12,595 nt of DNA from CAZTCJ01 sp964612085. Its GTDB lineage: Bacteria > Pseudomonadota > Alphaproteobacteria > JAJFIK01. Location: the NCBI GenBank assembly GCA_964612085.1, contig CAZTCJ010000101.1, positions 1 through 12,595 of the forward strand, written 5' to 3'. Below are positions 1 to 7,288 of this stretch, in pieces (within the stretch, counting starts at the first letter, position 1; each line of letters begins with the position of its first letter). The translations under genes were made by a program, and so were the position numbers. The notes below the pieces were generated by a model that worked only from the letters and a program-made list of their open reading frames with translations, did no database searches and was not told the DNA's origin.

Positions 1-1
1 C

Positions 2-526
2 GGCACGCCCCGGCGCACGGGGGTTGGCGTGGACAGCGGACGGCTCGTCATGGTGATCGCCGTCCTCGATACCCGCTGCGGCGTTGGTTTGTCGGGCCAG
101 GACGTCTATCTCAATGTGGCGGGGGGGTTGCGTATTCTCGAGCCCGCGGCGGATCTGGCGGTGGCCGCCGCCTTGATTTCGGCGGCTTATGGCGTTGCCT
201 TGCCCAAGGATGCGGTTTTCTTCGGCGAAATCTCGTTATCTGGTACGGTAAGGCCAGTCGCCCAATGGGAAGCACGCCTGAAAGAGGCGGCGAAGCTTGG
301 CTTTGCCCAGGCCGTCGGCGCGATCCCGAAGGACACGGCGGGCAAGACGCGCGCGGCCGCGAAGACGGATGATAAGGTCTCGGAAACCATTCAAACGGTA
401 CCCGTGACTTCCCTGTCGGAACTCGTGGACTGGGTGCGGGACGCTGGCCAGCCGGATCGGGGATCGGCGGATCGGGGCGCTGGGCGGACAAAAGAGCCGG
501 CGCCGGATTTTGACGTTTTGAGTTGA
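2..526 (+). CDS. radA: DNA repair protein RadA, C-terminal part (5' end outside window)
   Basis: This is the last ~174 residues of RadA (Sms), a RecA-like ATPase with a C-terminal Lon-protease-like domain that promotes branch migration in recombinational repair. The reading frame is open from base 2 and starts inside the Lon-like domain: GTPRRTGVGVDSGRL, then DVYLNVAGGLRI, EPAADLAVAAAL and FGEISLSGTVRPV, all hallmark RadA blocks. The zinc finger, Walker motifs and KNRFG motif would lie upstream and cannot be checked. After the conserved LKEAAKLGFAQAV block the protein ends in a polar, poorly conserved tail of about 60 residues. That tail includes a segment encoded by three copies of GGATCGG (454-460, 461-467, 469-475). 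It is followed closely by cvpA, as is common in alphaproteobacteria. The identification is secure. Confidence 0.95.
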   Translation, partial: GTPRRTGVGVDSGRLVMVIAVLDTRCGVGLSGQDVYLNVAGGLRILEPAADLAVAAALISAAYGVALPKDAVFFGEISLSGTVRPVAQWEARLKEAAKLGFAQAVGAIPKDTAGKTRAAAKTDDKVSETIQTVPVTSLSELVDWVRDAGQPDRGSADRGAGRTKEPAPDFDVLS

Positions 527-561
527 TGCCTCTTGACTTGATGAAAGTGCGCGATCGATGA
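526..561 (+). other. Possible 11-codon coupling mini-ORF between radA and cvpA
   Basis: An ATG at 526 overlaps the radA stop as TGATG and opens an 11-codon frame (MPLDLMKVRDR). Its TGA at 559-561 overlaps the cvpA ATG at 558 as ATGA. It has no Shine-Dalgarno of its own, so if translated it would rely on ribosomes ending radA. The arrangement would let ribosomes pass from radA to cvpA by two termination-reinitiation steps across a 31-base gap. Function is inferred from geometry only, and chance is quite possible. Confidence 0.25.
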
Positions 562-1217
562 CCGATGGGCCGCTGACAGTCACGGATGCTGCCATCATGG
601 CCGTTGTGCTGGGATCCGCCTTCCTGGCGCTTCTGCGCGGCTGCGTGCGCGAAGCCCTGTCGGTCTCGGCCTGGGTCTTTTCCGCGCTCTTCACCTATTT
701 CACCTATCTGGTGGTCGGCAATGCCTTGCGCGGGGTCCTGGGCGGCGGCTGGATCGTCCATGGCGTCTTCGTGCTCGCCCTGTTTGCCGGGCTCGTGGTG
801 CTTTTCACCCTTGCCAATCAAAAGATTCTGGAGAAGATCCAGGGCGATAAGATCGCGACCTGGGATCAGATCGCGGGCTTCTTCTTCGGCCTGGCACGCG
901 GGCTGCTGCTTATTGCAATTCTGTTCCGCGCCTACACCTTAGTGATCGGAGAGGACACGCCGCCCGATTGGGTGGCTGATGCACGCCTGTACCCGGTTGT
1001 TTCCGCCACATCATCCATCTTGAAGGTTGTGGCACCTGGGCCTATAAGCGATGCCGACACCCTGGACGACATTGGCACGATCGTTCAGGAAAAGATGAAA
1101 AAGCCCCCGGCGGATGAAGAAAAGCCAGAAGAATCCGACCCGGAGCATGATGGGTATTCCGAGGACGAGCGGCGCGCCATCGACCAGCTTGTCCGCAGCA
1201 AGGTGGATCCACCCTGA
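558..1217 (+). CDS. cvpA: CvpA family inner-membrane protein
   Basis: A 219-residue CvpA (colicin V production) family protein. Four hydrophobic segments can be seen at about residues 11-27, 33-53, 66-86 and 105-130, with the family-typical FFFGLARGLLL at the start of the last one. Residues after 150 form a charged tail rich in Glu, Lys and Pro, presumably cytoplasmic. E. coli CvpA is needed for colicin V export and has been linked to envelope homeostasis; the biochemical activity is unknown. The ATG at 558 has only a weak upstream purine run (GAAAG near 543-547), so translation may be coupled to radA. The stop overlaps the purF start (TGATG at 1215-1219), matching the widespread cvpA-purF linkage. 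Family is clear, function is not. Confidence 0.92.
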   Translation: MTDGPLTVTDAAIMAVVLGSAFLALLRGCVREALSVSAWVFSALFTYFTYLVVGNALRGVLGGGWIVHGVFVLALFAGLVVLFTLANQKILEKIQGDKIATWDQIAGFFFGLARGLLLIAILFRAYTLVIGEDTPPDWVADARLYPVVSATSSILKVVAPGPISDADTLDDIGTIVQEKMKKPPADEEKPEESDPEHDGYSEDERRAIDQLVRSKVDPP

Positions 1218-2722
1218 TGGAACCTGACCGGCAAGACCGTCCCCTGCCCCTTTTCCCCGATTTGCCGGACTCCGAGCGCCCCACACCCGACGACGATCAT
1301 TTCAAGGATGAATGCGGCGTTTTCGGTGTGTTCGGACATCCGGATGCCGCCGTGCTGACGGCTTTGGGCCTGCACGCGCTTCAGCATCGCGGCCAGGAAG
1401 CCGCCGGGATCGTGTCCTTCGACGGCGTGCGCTTCAACTCCGAACGCCATCTCGGCCTGGTCGGCGACCATTTTTCCCAATCCTCCAGGGCGCTCGAACG
1501 GCTGGCGGGGACCGCCGCCATTGGCCATGTGCGCTACGCCACATCGGGCCAGACCATGCTGCGCAATGTGCAGCCGCTTTATGCCGACCTGCCCAAAGGC
1601 GGTGTCGCGGTCGCCCATAACGGCAATTTGACCAACGCTTCGGCGCTGCGCCGGGAGCTTGTGGGCCGGGGCGCACTTTTTCAGTCCACGTCCGATACGG
1701 AAACGATCCTGCATCTGCTCTCGACCAGCCGGGCGGACCGGATCATGGACCGCATGGCCGATGCGCTTCGCAAGGTCGAAGGCGCTTACTCGCTCGTCTG
1801 CCTGACCAACAAGAAGCTGATCGGTATCCGCGATCCCCATGGGGTGCGTCCGCTGGTGATGGGCCGGCTGAAAGGCGCTTATGTGCTTTCATCGGAGACC
1901 TGCGCGCTCGATATTATCGGTGCGGAATATATCCGCGATATCGAGCCGGGCGAGATGGTCATTATCGAGGAGGGCCGCGAACCGCAAAGCACGCGCCCGT
2001 TCCTGCCCAAACCTTCCCGCTTCTGCATCTTCGAATATGTCTATTTCTCCCGGCCCGACAGCGTGTTCCTGGGCAAAGGCGTCTATCAGGCGCGCAAAAA
2101 TATCGGCGCAGAACTTGCCAAGGAATCCCCCGCCCCGGCCGATATCGTGGTGCCGGTGCCGGATTCCGGCGTACCCGCCGCCATCGGCTATGCGGAAGAA
2201 TCGGGCCTGCCGTTCGATTTCGGCATCATCCGGAACCATTATGTGGGCCGCACCTTCATTCAGCCGACGGATAAATCCCGTCAGAGCGGCGTGCGCATGA
2301 AGCACAATGCGAACCCGTCCGTGCTGAAAGGCCGCCGCGTAGTGCTTGTGGATGACAGCATCGTGCGCGGCACCACATCGACCAAGATCGTCCGTATGGT
2401 GCGGGACGCGGGCGCGCGCGAAGTGCATATGCGGATCGCCAGCCCGCCGACCATCGGCGCCTGTTATTACGGCGTCGATACGCCGGAGACGGAGAAACTG
2501 CTGGCGGCGCGCATGTCCACCAAGGAAATCGAGGCGCTGATCGAAGTGGACAGCCTCGCCTATATCACCATTGACGGGCTTTACCGCGCCGTCGGCCTGC
2601 CTGGCCGCGACAACATCAACCCGCAATATTGCGATGCCTGCTTCTCGGGCGATTATCCGATCCCGCTGGTCGATAAGAACGAAGGGGATCTGGCCCGCCA
2701 ACTGAGTTTCCTGCAATGCTGA
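1217..2722 (+). CDS. purF: Amidophosphoribosyltransferase (PurF)
   Basis: PurF catalyses the committed step of purine synthesis: PRPP + glutamine give 5-phosphoribosylamine, glutamate and pyrophosphate. The protein has 501 residues. The N-terminal Ntn glutaminase domain begins at Cys33 (DECGVFGVFGH), so the first 32 residues should be a propeptide removed autocatalytically. LHALQHRGQEAAGI and VAHNGNLTN follow. The C-terminal phosphoribosyltransferase domain carries the PRPP loop VVLVDDSIVRGTTS. Cys472 and Cys475 (YCDACFSGDYP), with Cys in CIFEYVYFSRPDS and in GACYYGVDTP, match the four [4Fe-4S] ligands of the Bacillus-type enzyme, so this is the iron-sulfur class and not the E. coli class. 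No other start exists before the catalytic Cys. A purine-rich AAGGTGG lies ~11 bases upstream, and the start overlaps the cvpA stop. Confidence 0.97.
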   Translation: MEPDRQDRPLPLFPDLPDSERPTPDDDHFKDECGVFGVFGHPDAAVLTALGLHALQHRGQEAAGIVSFDGVRFNSERHLGLVGDHFSQSSRALERLAGTAAIGHVRYATSGQTMLRNVQPLYADLPKGGVAVAHNGNLTNASALRRELVGRGALFQSTSDTETILHLLSTSRADRIMDRMADALRKVEGAYSLVCLTNKKLIGIRDPHGVRPLVMGRLKGAYVLSSETCALDIIGAEYIRDIEPGEMVIIEEGREPQSTRPFLPKPSRFCIFEYVYFSRPDSVFLGKGVYQARKNIGAELAKESPAPADIVVPVPDSGVPAAIGYAEESGLPFDFGIIRNHYVGRTFIQPTDKSRQSGVRMKHNANPSVLKGRRVVLVDDSIVRGTTSTKIVRMVRDAGAREVHMRIASPPTIGACYYGVDTPETEKLLAARMSTKEIEALIEVDSLAYITIDGLYRAVGLPGRDNINPQYCDACFSGDYPIPLVDKNEGDLARQLSFLQC

Positions 2723-3438
2723 ATGCAACTTCGAACAAGCGTCTGACCGGCCGCCTGGCCCTCATCACCGGCGCCTCGCGCGGCATCGGCCGGGCGGTGG
2801 CGCTCGCCTTCGCGCGGGAAGGCGCGCAGCTCATCCTGGTCGCCCGCACCGTCGGCGCTTTGGAGGAACTGGACGACGCGGTCCAGTCCGCAGGCGGCAC
2901 GGCCACGCTGGTGCCCCTCGACCTTACCGATTTCGACGGGCTCGACCGGCTGGGCGCCTCGATCCATGAGCGCTGGGGCCGTTTGGATGTGCTGGTCGGC
3001 AATGCCGCGATCCTCGGGCCCTTGAGCCCGGTGGGTCATATCACGCCCAAGGACTGGCAGGCTTTGCTCGATGTGAACGTCACGGCCAATTACCGGCTGA
3101 TCCGCTCCATGGATCCGCTTCTGAAAGCCTCCGACGCGGGCCGCGCGATCTTCGTGACCTCCGGCGCCGTGCGCAAGCACCGGCCCTTCTGGGGCGGCTA
3201 TGCCGCCACCAAAGCGGCCCTCGAAGGCCTCGTCCACGCCTATGCGGCGGAATGCGCCAAGTCCTCCGTGCGCGTCAATCTGCTCAATCCGGGCCCGACC
3301 CGTACGGCCATGCGCGCCAGGGCCATGCCGGGCGAGGATCCGAACAGCCTTCCGATGCCGGAGGATATCGCGCCGCTGTTCGTGGATCTCGCCGTGCCGG
3401 ACACGTCACGCCATGGCGAGATTGTCGCCTATTCGTAA
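2716..3438 (+). CDS. Short-chain dehydrogenase/reductase (SDR) downstream of purF
   Basis: A 240-residue classical SDR with a Rossmann fold. The cofactor loop is TGASRGIG (18-25), then NAA (96-98), the structural Asn121, catalytic Ser149, and Tyr162/Lys166 in the YxxxK motif (YAATK). NAD(P)-dependent oxidoreductase activity is therefore expected, with all four catalytic residues present. The Arg after TGAS and Arg44 following the second strand hint at NADP(H) preference. The substrate cannot be read from sequence. Its ATG lies inside the last codons of purF, giving a 7-base overlap, with no clear Shine-Dalgarno, so it is probably translated by coupling. An SDR in this position is seen in many alphaproteobacteria, which suggests a conserved but unassigned role. 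It resembles the YciK-like group. Confidence 0.9.
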   Translation: MLNATSNKRLTGRLALITGASRGIGRAVALAFAREGAQLILVARTVGALEELDDAVQSAGGTATLVPLDLTDFDGLDRLGASIHERWGRLDVLVGNAAILGPLSPVGHITPKDWQALLDVNVTANYRLIRSMDPLLKASDAGRAIFVTSGAVRKHRPFWGGYAATKAALEGLVHAYAAECAKSSVRVNLLNPGPTRTAMRARAMPGEDPNSLPMPEDIAPLFVDLAVPDTSRHGEIVAYS

Positions 3439-3464
3439 AACGCCCCTGCTGGACAGCGCTGACA

Positions 3465-3479
3465 CGGCGGCATCCGCCG
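3465..3479. terminator. Weak hairpin between convergent SDR and der
   Basis: A perfect 6-bp GC stem with a 3-base loop (CGGCGG-CAT-CCGCCG) sits in the 45-base gap between the SDR and der, which converge here. Neither side has a T-run, so it is not a standard intrinsic terminator. It could slow polymerase from both directions or be chance in GC-rich DNA. Confidence 0.3.
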
Positions 3480-3483
3480 AAGA

Positions 3484-4875
3484 TCAGCACTTTCCATCCG
3501 CATAAGGATTTTTCCGCTTGCGCCAGAAAAAGCGGATCGGCACGGCCGGAATATCGAAGGTCTCGCGGATGCCGTTGATCAGATAGCGCTGGTAGGAGTC
3601 CGGCAGCTCCTCGGGGCGGGAGGTAAAGGCCGCGAAGGTCGGCGGGCGCGTCTTGACTTGCGTCACATAACGGATGCGCACGCGCCGTCCGCCCACGGCC
3701 GGCGGCGGATGGCGTTCGAGCGCCTGTTCGAGCCAGCGGTTCAACTCCGATGTGGAGACGCGGGTATTCCACAGATCGTAGACATCGAACGCCGACGCCA
3801 TCAGCCGGTCGATGCCGGTGCCCCGTTCGCCCGAAAGCGGCACCAAAGGCACGCCCCGTACCTGGGGCAGCAGGCGGTCCACCATTTCCAGAACGTCCCG
3901 GTGGGTCTTTTGGCGGTCTTCGACCAGATCCCATTTGTTCAGCCCAATGACGAGGCCGCGCCCTTCCCGGATCACCAGATCGGCGATGGTGAGATCTTGC
4001 TTCTCCAGGGGCATTTGGGCATCGATCAGCAGCACGACCACTTCGGCGAAACGGATGGCGCGCAACGTATCGCCCACCGACAGTTTTTCGATCTTTTCCG
4101 TAACCCGCGCCTTGCGGCGCATGCCCGCCGTATCGTAGAGCACCAGGGAGCGGCCGTCGCAGTCCCAGGGCACGCCGATGGAATCGCGCGTGATGCCCGC
4201 TTCCGGCCCGGTCAGGAGACGGTCTTCACCGAGAATGGTATTGATCAGCGTGGACTTGCCCACATTAGGCCGCCCGATAATGGCCACCTTGAGGGGCCGG
4301 TTGGGATCGGGCCCATCCTCCGCATCGGGATCGTCCGGATCGGGACCGTCCTCAGCGGCCTCTGCCTGGTCATCCTGAAAAGACCGCAGGCCCGCCTCAA
4401 GCGCCGCGTAAAGATCGCCCAGGCCTTCCGCATGCTCCGCCGACAGGGCGATCGGCTCGCCCAGGCCCAGCCCGTAAGCCTCATAAAGGCCGGGCTCGGA
4501 CGCCGCCCCTTCGCATTTGTTGGCGACCAGCAGGACCGGCGTATCGGTCTTGCGCATGATATCGGCGAAATGCTGATCGAGCGGCGTCACCCCGGCGCGG
4601 GCATCGACCATGAAAAGGCAAAGATCCGCCGCGGCGATGGCGGCTTCGGTCTGGGCGCGCATGCGGGCTTCGAGCTTGTCGCCCTTGGCCTCTTCCAGAC
4701 CCGCCGTGTCGATGGCGAGGAATTTGAGATCGCCCAGGCGCGCCTCGCCTTCCCGGCGGTCGCGGGTCACCCCCGGCGTGTCGTCCACAATGGCGATCCG
4801 CTTACCGACCAACCGGTTGAACAGGGTGGACTTGCCCACATTGGGGCGTCCGACAATGGCGACGCGCGGTAACAT
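3484..4875 (-). CDS. der: Ribosome biogenesis GTPase Der (EngA)
   Basis: Der is a tandem-GTPase required for 50S subunit maturation. The 463-residue protein has two G domains and a C-terminal KH-like domain. Domain 1 has P-loop GRPNVGKS (9-16), DTAG (56-59) and NKCE (119-122). Domain 2 has GRPNVGKS (201-208), DTAG (248-251) and NKWD (313-316). The C-terminal region from about 370 includes the SELNRWLE and RIRYVTQ blocks and the IRETFDIPAVPIRFFWRKRKNP ending seen across the family. The linker (about 168-193) is acidic and Pro-rich, with the hexapeptide EDGPDP at 175-180 and again at 186-191. It lies 45 bases downstream of bamB and is probably cotranscribed. Its own ribosome site is poor (AAGAAAAAC before the ATG). 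Length and motifs are normal. Confidence 0.97.
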   Translation of the reverse strand: MLPRVAIVGRPNVGKSTLFNRLVGKRIAIVDDTPGVTRDRREGEARLGDLKFLAIDTAGLEEAKGDKLEARMRAQTEAAIAAADLCLFMVDARAGVTPLDQHFADIMRKTDTPVLLVANKCEGAASEPGLYEAYGLGLGEPIALSAEHAEGLGDLYAALEAGLRSFQDDQAEAAEDGPDPDDPDAEDGPDPNRPLKVAIIGRPNVGKSTLINTILGEDRLLTGPEAGITRDSIGVPWDCDGRSLVLYDTAGMRRKARVTEKIEKLSVGDTLRAIRFAEVVVLLIDAQMPLEKQDLTIADLVIREGRGLVIGLNKWDLVEDRQKTHRDVLEMVDRLLPQVRGVPLVPLSGERGTGIDRLMASAFDVYDLWNTRVSTSELNRWLEQALERHPPPAVGGRRVRIRYVTQVKTRPPTFAAFTSRPEELPDSYQRYLINGIRETFDIPAVPIRFFWRKRKNPYADGKC

Positions 4876-4900
4876 GTTTTTCTTGATGAGTGTTCGAGGA

Positions 4901-4913
4901 CGGACCGCGTCCG
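4901..4913. other. Small hairpin in the bamB-der gap
   Basis: A 5-bp perfect stem with a 3-base loop (CGGAC-CGC-GTCCG) lies 25 bases upstream of the der start in the 45-base bamB-der spacer. In the mRNA it would sit just 5' of the der ribosome-binding region. It could tune der translation or mark partial termination. Such short GC stems are common by chance here. Confidence 0.2.
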
Positions 4914-4920
4914 GCCGTGC

Positions 4921-6339
4921 TTAGCGCATGGCCGTAAGCCGTCCGTCGTCGGTCAGGACATAAATCGTGCCATTGGCGACCACAGGCGGGATGTAAGCCT
5001 CGCCCGGACCCGCGAACGCCACCTGCACCTTGCCGTCCTTCGGCGAGAAGAACGCCATTTCGCCCAGGGAATTCATCATCAAGAGCCGCCCGCTGACGAG
5101 CAGCGGCCCCATCCAGGCCACGGAGCCGGTGCGATCCTTCGCATCCTCATAGCGCTTCAGGCGGGTCAGCCAGCGGATGCGCCCGTCCCGGCGCGAGACC
5201 GCGATCAGTTCCGCATCCACGGTGACAAGGAAAATGAAATCGCCGGCGACCCAGGGCGTCTGGACGCCCGCGATATTGCGCGTCCAGACCCGTTCGCCAG
5301 TACGCTGATCGATCGAGACCATGCGGCCCGAATGGCTGACGGCGTAGACCCGCCCGCCGTCGATCACGGGCCGGGCGGCGATATCGTTGATGCCCGCCAT
5401 GGCGGTGGCCTTACCCGTGCGCACCAGATCGTCCGCCCACGTCTCGCGGCCGTTCTGCACCCGGAACGCGATCAACTCGCCGGAGGTGAACGGCGCCACG
5501 ATCAAGTCGCCCGACACGGCGGGGCTGACGGCGGACAGAATCCCGGCGGTCTCCGACATGGCCCGATGGCTCCACAAGGAGCGGCCTTCTTCCATGTCAT
5601 AGGCATGAAGCTGATTGTCCGTCGCCGTCACGAAAAGCCGGCCTTCCGCCGCCGTCGGCGCGGAGCGGATCGGCACGCCGACATTCTTCTCCCAGATGAT
5701 CTCGCCGTCTTCCGCGTTCATGGCGATCACCTGGCCGAACCCGGTGACGGCAAAGAGCTTGCCGTCGTCAAAGGCCAGACCGCCGCCGAAGCCGGTCGCG
5801 GCATTCTCGTCTTCCGGCGTCAGATTGCGCTCCCAGAGCTGATCGGGATCCTCGCGGGAAAACGCGCGCACCGTCACGCGGGCGTCGAGCACGAAAATCC
5901 GGTCACCGGCGATAATCGGCGGCGCGGTCAGCGGCGCGGTGGTGCTGGAGCCACGGCCCGCATCGATCGACCACAGTTTCTTGAGCGCCTTGCTGGCATC
6001 CGCGCTCGGACCGTCGCCGATCTGCAGATGGTGGAAGGCGTTGGTCGGATCGCCGCCAGGCTGGGACCAGTTGGTGTTGACCTTGGCGGCCGGAACCGTG
6101 ACTTCCAGATCGGCGATCCGCGGATCGGGTTCGAGCTTCTTTTCAAGCTCCAGAACCGAGACGCGTCGGCTCTTGGGCGCGATCTCCTTGTCGGAATCGT
6201 CTTCGTTCTTGCCGCCGCCCAGAGCATCGAAAATGGCGCAGCCGCCCAAAGCCAGGGCACAGGTCAAAACGAGGCCCGTCCGCACGAGCCCGCTCATGCG
6301 CATCGCGGGCGCAATTCCCTCACCCCGTCTCCCGGTCAT
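4921..6339 (-). CDS. bamB: Outer-membrane assembly lipoprotein BamB (PQQ-like beta-propeller)
   Basis: A 472-residue lipoprotein predicted to be the BamB component of the BAM complex that inserts beta-barrel proteins into the outer membrane. The lipobox is LGGC with Cys34, preceded by a hydrophobic stretch (VRTGLVLTCALA). After a ~70-residue linker the chain shows repeated propeller-blade signatures such as GDRIFVLDARVTVRAF, DGKLFAVTGFGQVIAMNAEDGEIIWEKN, EGRLFVTATDNQLHAYDMEEGRSLW and GRVYAVSHSGRMVSIDQRTGERVWTRN-type strands, ending with NGTIYVLTDDGRLTAMR. The ATG at 6339 overlaps the upstream stop (ATGA) and has AGAGGGGG about 7 bases before it, so I prefer it. An internal ATG at 6303 would give a more ordinary short signal-peptide n-region. 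It lies between yfgM-like and der, the same order as in E. coli. Confidence 0.92.
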   Translation of the reverse strand: MTGRRGEGIAPAMRMSGLVRTGLVLTCALALGGCAIFDALGGGKNEDDSDKEIAPKSRRVSVLELEKKLEPDPRIADLEVTVPAAKVNTNWSQPGGDPTNAFHHLQIGDGPSADASKALKKLWSIDAGRGSSTTAPLTAPPIIAGDRIFVLDARVTVRAFSREDPDQLWERNLTPEDENAATGFGGGLAFDDGKLFAVTGFGQVIAMNAEDGEIIWEKNVGVPIRSAPTAAEGRLFVTATDNQLHAYDMEEGRSLWSHRAMSETAGILSAVSPAVSGDLIVAPFTSGELIAFRVQNGRETWADDLVRTGKATAMAGINDIAARPVIDGGRVYAVSHSGRMVSIDQRTGERVWTRNIAGVQTPWVAGDFIFLVTVDAELIAVSRRDGRIRWLTRLKRYEDAKDRTGSVAWMGPLLVSGRLLMMNSLGEMAFFSPKDGKVQVAFAGPGEAYIPPVVANGTIYVLTDDGRLTAMR

Positions 6340-7106
6340 GGGCGGTCCCCCTCTTCCCCGCTGTCACTGGGCGCGCCGTCCGCCGGCACGCTTTGCGTAT
6401 CGTCCGTGCCTTGATCAACGGGCGCGGGTTCCGTCAGGCCGCCTGCCGTGGCGACGGCGCCTTCGAGAAAGGTGCTCATCTGCTCGGCGCGTCCGCGCAG
6501 GTTCTGGGGCACGGAGGTGTTTTCAGTGATCAACCGGTACTCGTTGAGCGCGCTTTGAAAGTCGTTCTGGCGCAAATGGGCGAGCGCGCCCAATTCGCGG
6601 GCAAACGGCGCCCACGGATTGTCCGGATCAAGTTGCGGACGGATCCGCGCCAGCAGTTCGGCGGGCTCCGCCTGATCGGCCAGCAGATAGGTGGCCTTCA
6701 AGGCCGCCAGGGAGCGCATGACGGGATCCAGGGAACCGTCCTGGGCGATGGCGTCGAAGGCCTCGACCGCCCGGTCCGTATTGGCGGTTTCCGCCAGCAC
6801 GGCGGCCTGTTCGAAACGGGCAAGCAGGCCGTAGCCGCCGGGCGCGTCCGTCAGCCCGCTGAGGGCCGTCAGCGCTTCGGCCGGATCGCCGTCCTCGATC
6901 AACGTTATGGCGCGCTCGAACGTGTCGGAGGCCGAAACCAATTGGTTCTGCCGCCAGCCGTCATAAACCAGATAAGCCGCCGACAAGGCAATCGCCGCCG
7001 CGACCCCGCCAATAACCCAAGGCCCATAGGTCTTCCAGACCTGTTCCAGGCGTTCATTACGAACGTCTTCGTCAACCTCGCGCTCGAATGCCGTTTGATC
7101 CGTCAC
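6336..7106 (-). CDS. YfgM-like membrane-anchored TPR protein
   Basis: A 256-residue protein with one N-terminal membrane anchor (about residues 30-48, WVIGGVAAAIALSAAYLVY) after a short charged cytoplasmic segment. It is followed by a periplasmic helical TPR-like region and a low-complexity acidic tail (PADGAPSDSGEEGDRP). This is the architecture of YfgM, which in E. coli associates with the SecYEG/PpiD translocon and periplasmic chaperones. Position directly before bamB and der, with a 4-base ATGA overlap with bamB, supports orthology. The start is GTG at 7106, with GGAG nine bases upstream; a nearby upstream ATG frame closes after three codons. Sequence identity to enterobacterial YfgM looks low, so the assignment rests on topology and synteny. 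Confidence 0.85.
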   Translation of the reverse strand: MTDQTAFEREVDEDVRNERLEQVWKTYGPWVIGGVAAAIALSAAYLVYDGWRQNQLVSASDTFERAITLIEDGDPAEALTALSGLTDAPGGYGLLARFEQAAVLAETANTDRAVEAFDAIAQDGSLDPVMRSLAALKATYLLADQAEPAELLARIRPQLDPDNPWAPFARELGALAHLRQNDFQSALNEYRLITENTSVPQNLRGRAEQMSTFLEGAVATAGGLTEPAPVDQGTDDTQSVPADGAPSDSGEEGDRP

Positions 7107-7288
7107 GCCACGCTACTCCGTCATCCCGAAAACCATGCATCACCATGCAAAACAGGCCAGACCGTGCCCACAAAAGGGGCCGCGACCAAGCCCTGCCGAT
7201 GTCTTATCAAATTCCTGTCTACTCTAAACGCGGCCTCAAGGCCACGCAAACGGCGGGGTTCTCGGGGCATAATCACCCGCTAAGGACC
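7107..7288 (-). promoter_or_regulatory. Spacer likely holding the yfgM-bamB-der promoter
   Basis: This 182-base spacer between panB and the yfgM-like gene is less GC-rich than its surroundings and holds no credible ORF. On the - strand a TTGCGT/TAGAGT pair with a 17-base spacer can be picked out around 7220-7249, matching sigma-70 consensus at 3/6 and 4/6 positions. That is weak evidence for a promoter. The possible -35/-10 pair overlaps the hairpin at 7229-7246. I assign it as probable operon leader by position only. Confidence 0.3.
7229..7246 (-). terminator. Candidate terminator downstream of panB
   Basis: Read on the - strand, a 7-bp stem with one G-T wobble (CGTGGCC and GGCCGCG) and a TTGA loop is followed by TTTAG. 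It lies 43 bases past the panB stop. The T-run is short, so termination would be leaky and the yfgM-like gene could receive read-through from panB. Confidence 0.35.

Noticed and set aside
454..475. Triple GGATCGG, considered as a CRISPR or integration repeat
   Set aside because: Only three tiny copies without spacers, inside the variable radA tail; ordinary slippage is enough.
1085..1840. Antisense frames over cvpA and purF, including the large one at 1889-2728
   Set aside because: purF and cvpA on the + strand are well-conserved families; the antisense products show no domain.
3658..4872. 404-codon open frame on the + strand
   Set aside because: It is antisense to der, which has all GTPase motifs; the translation is His/Arg/Gly-rich with no recognisable domain, typical of shadow frames in GC-rich genes.
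5332..6414. 360-codon open frame on the + strand
   Set aside because: Antisense to bamB and the yfgM-like gene; low-complexity Arg/His/Gly content and no domain.
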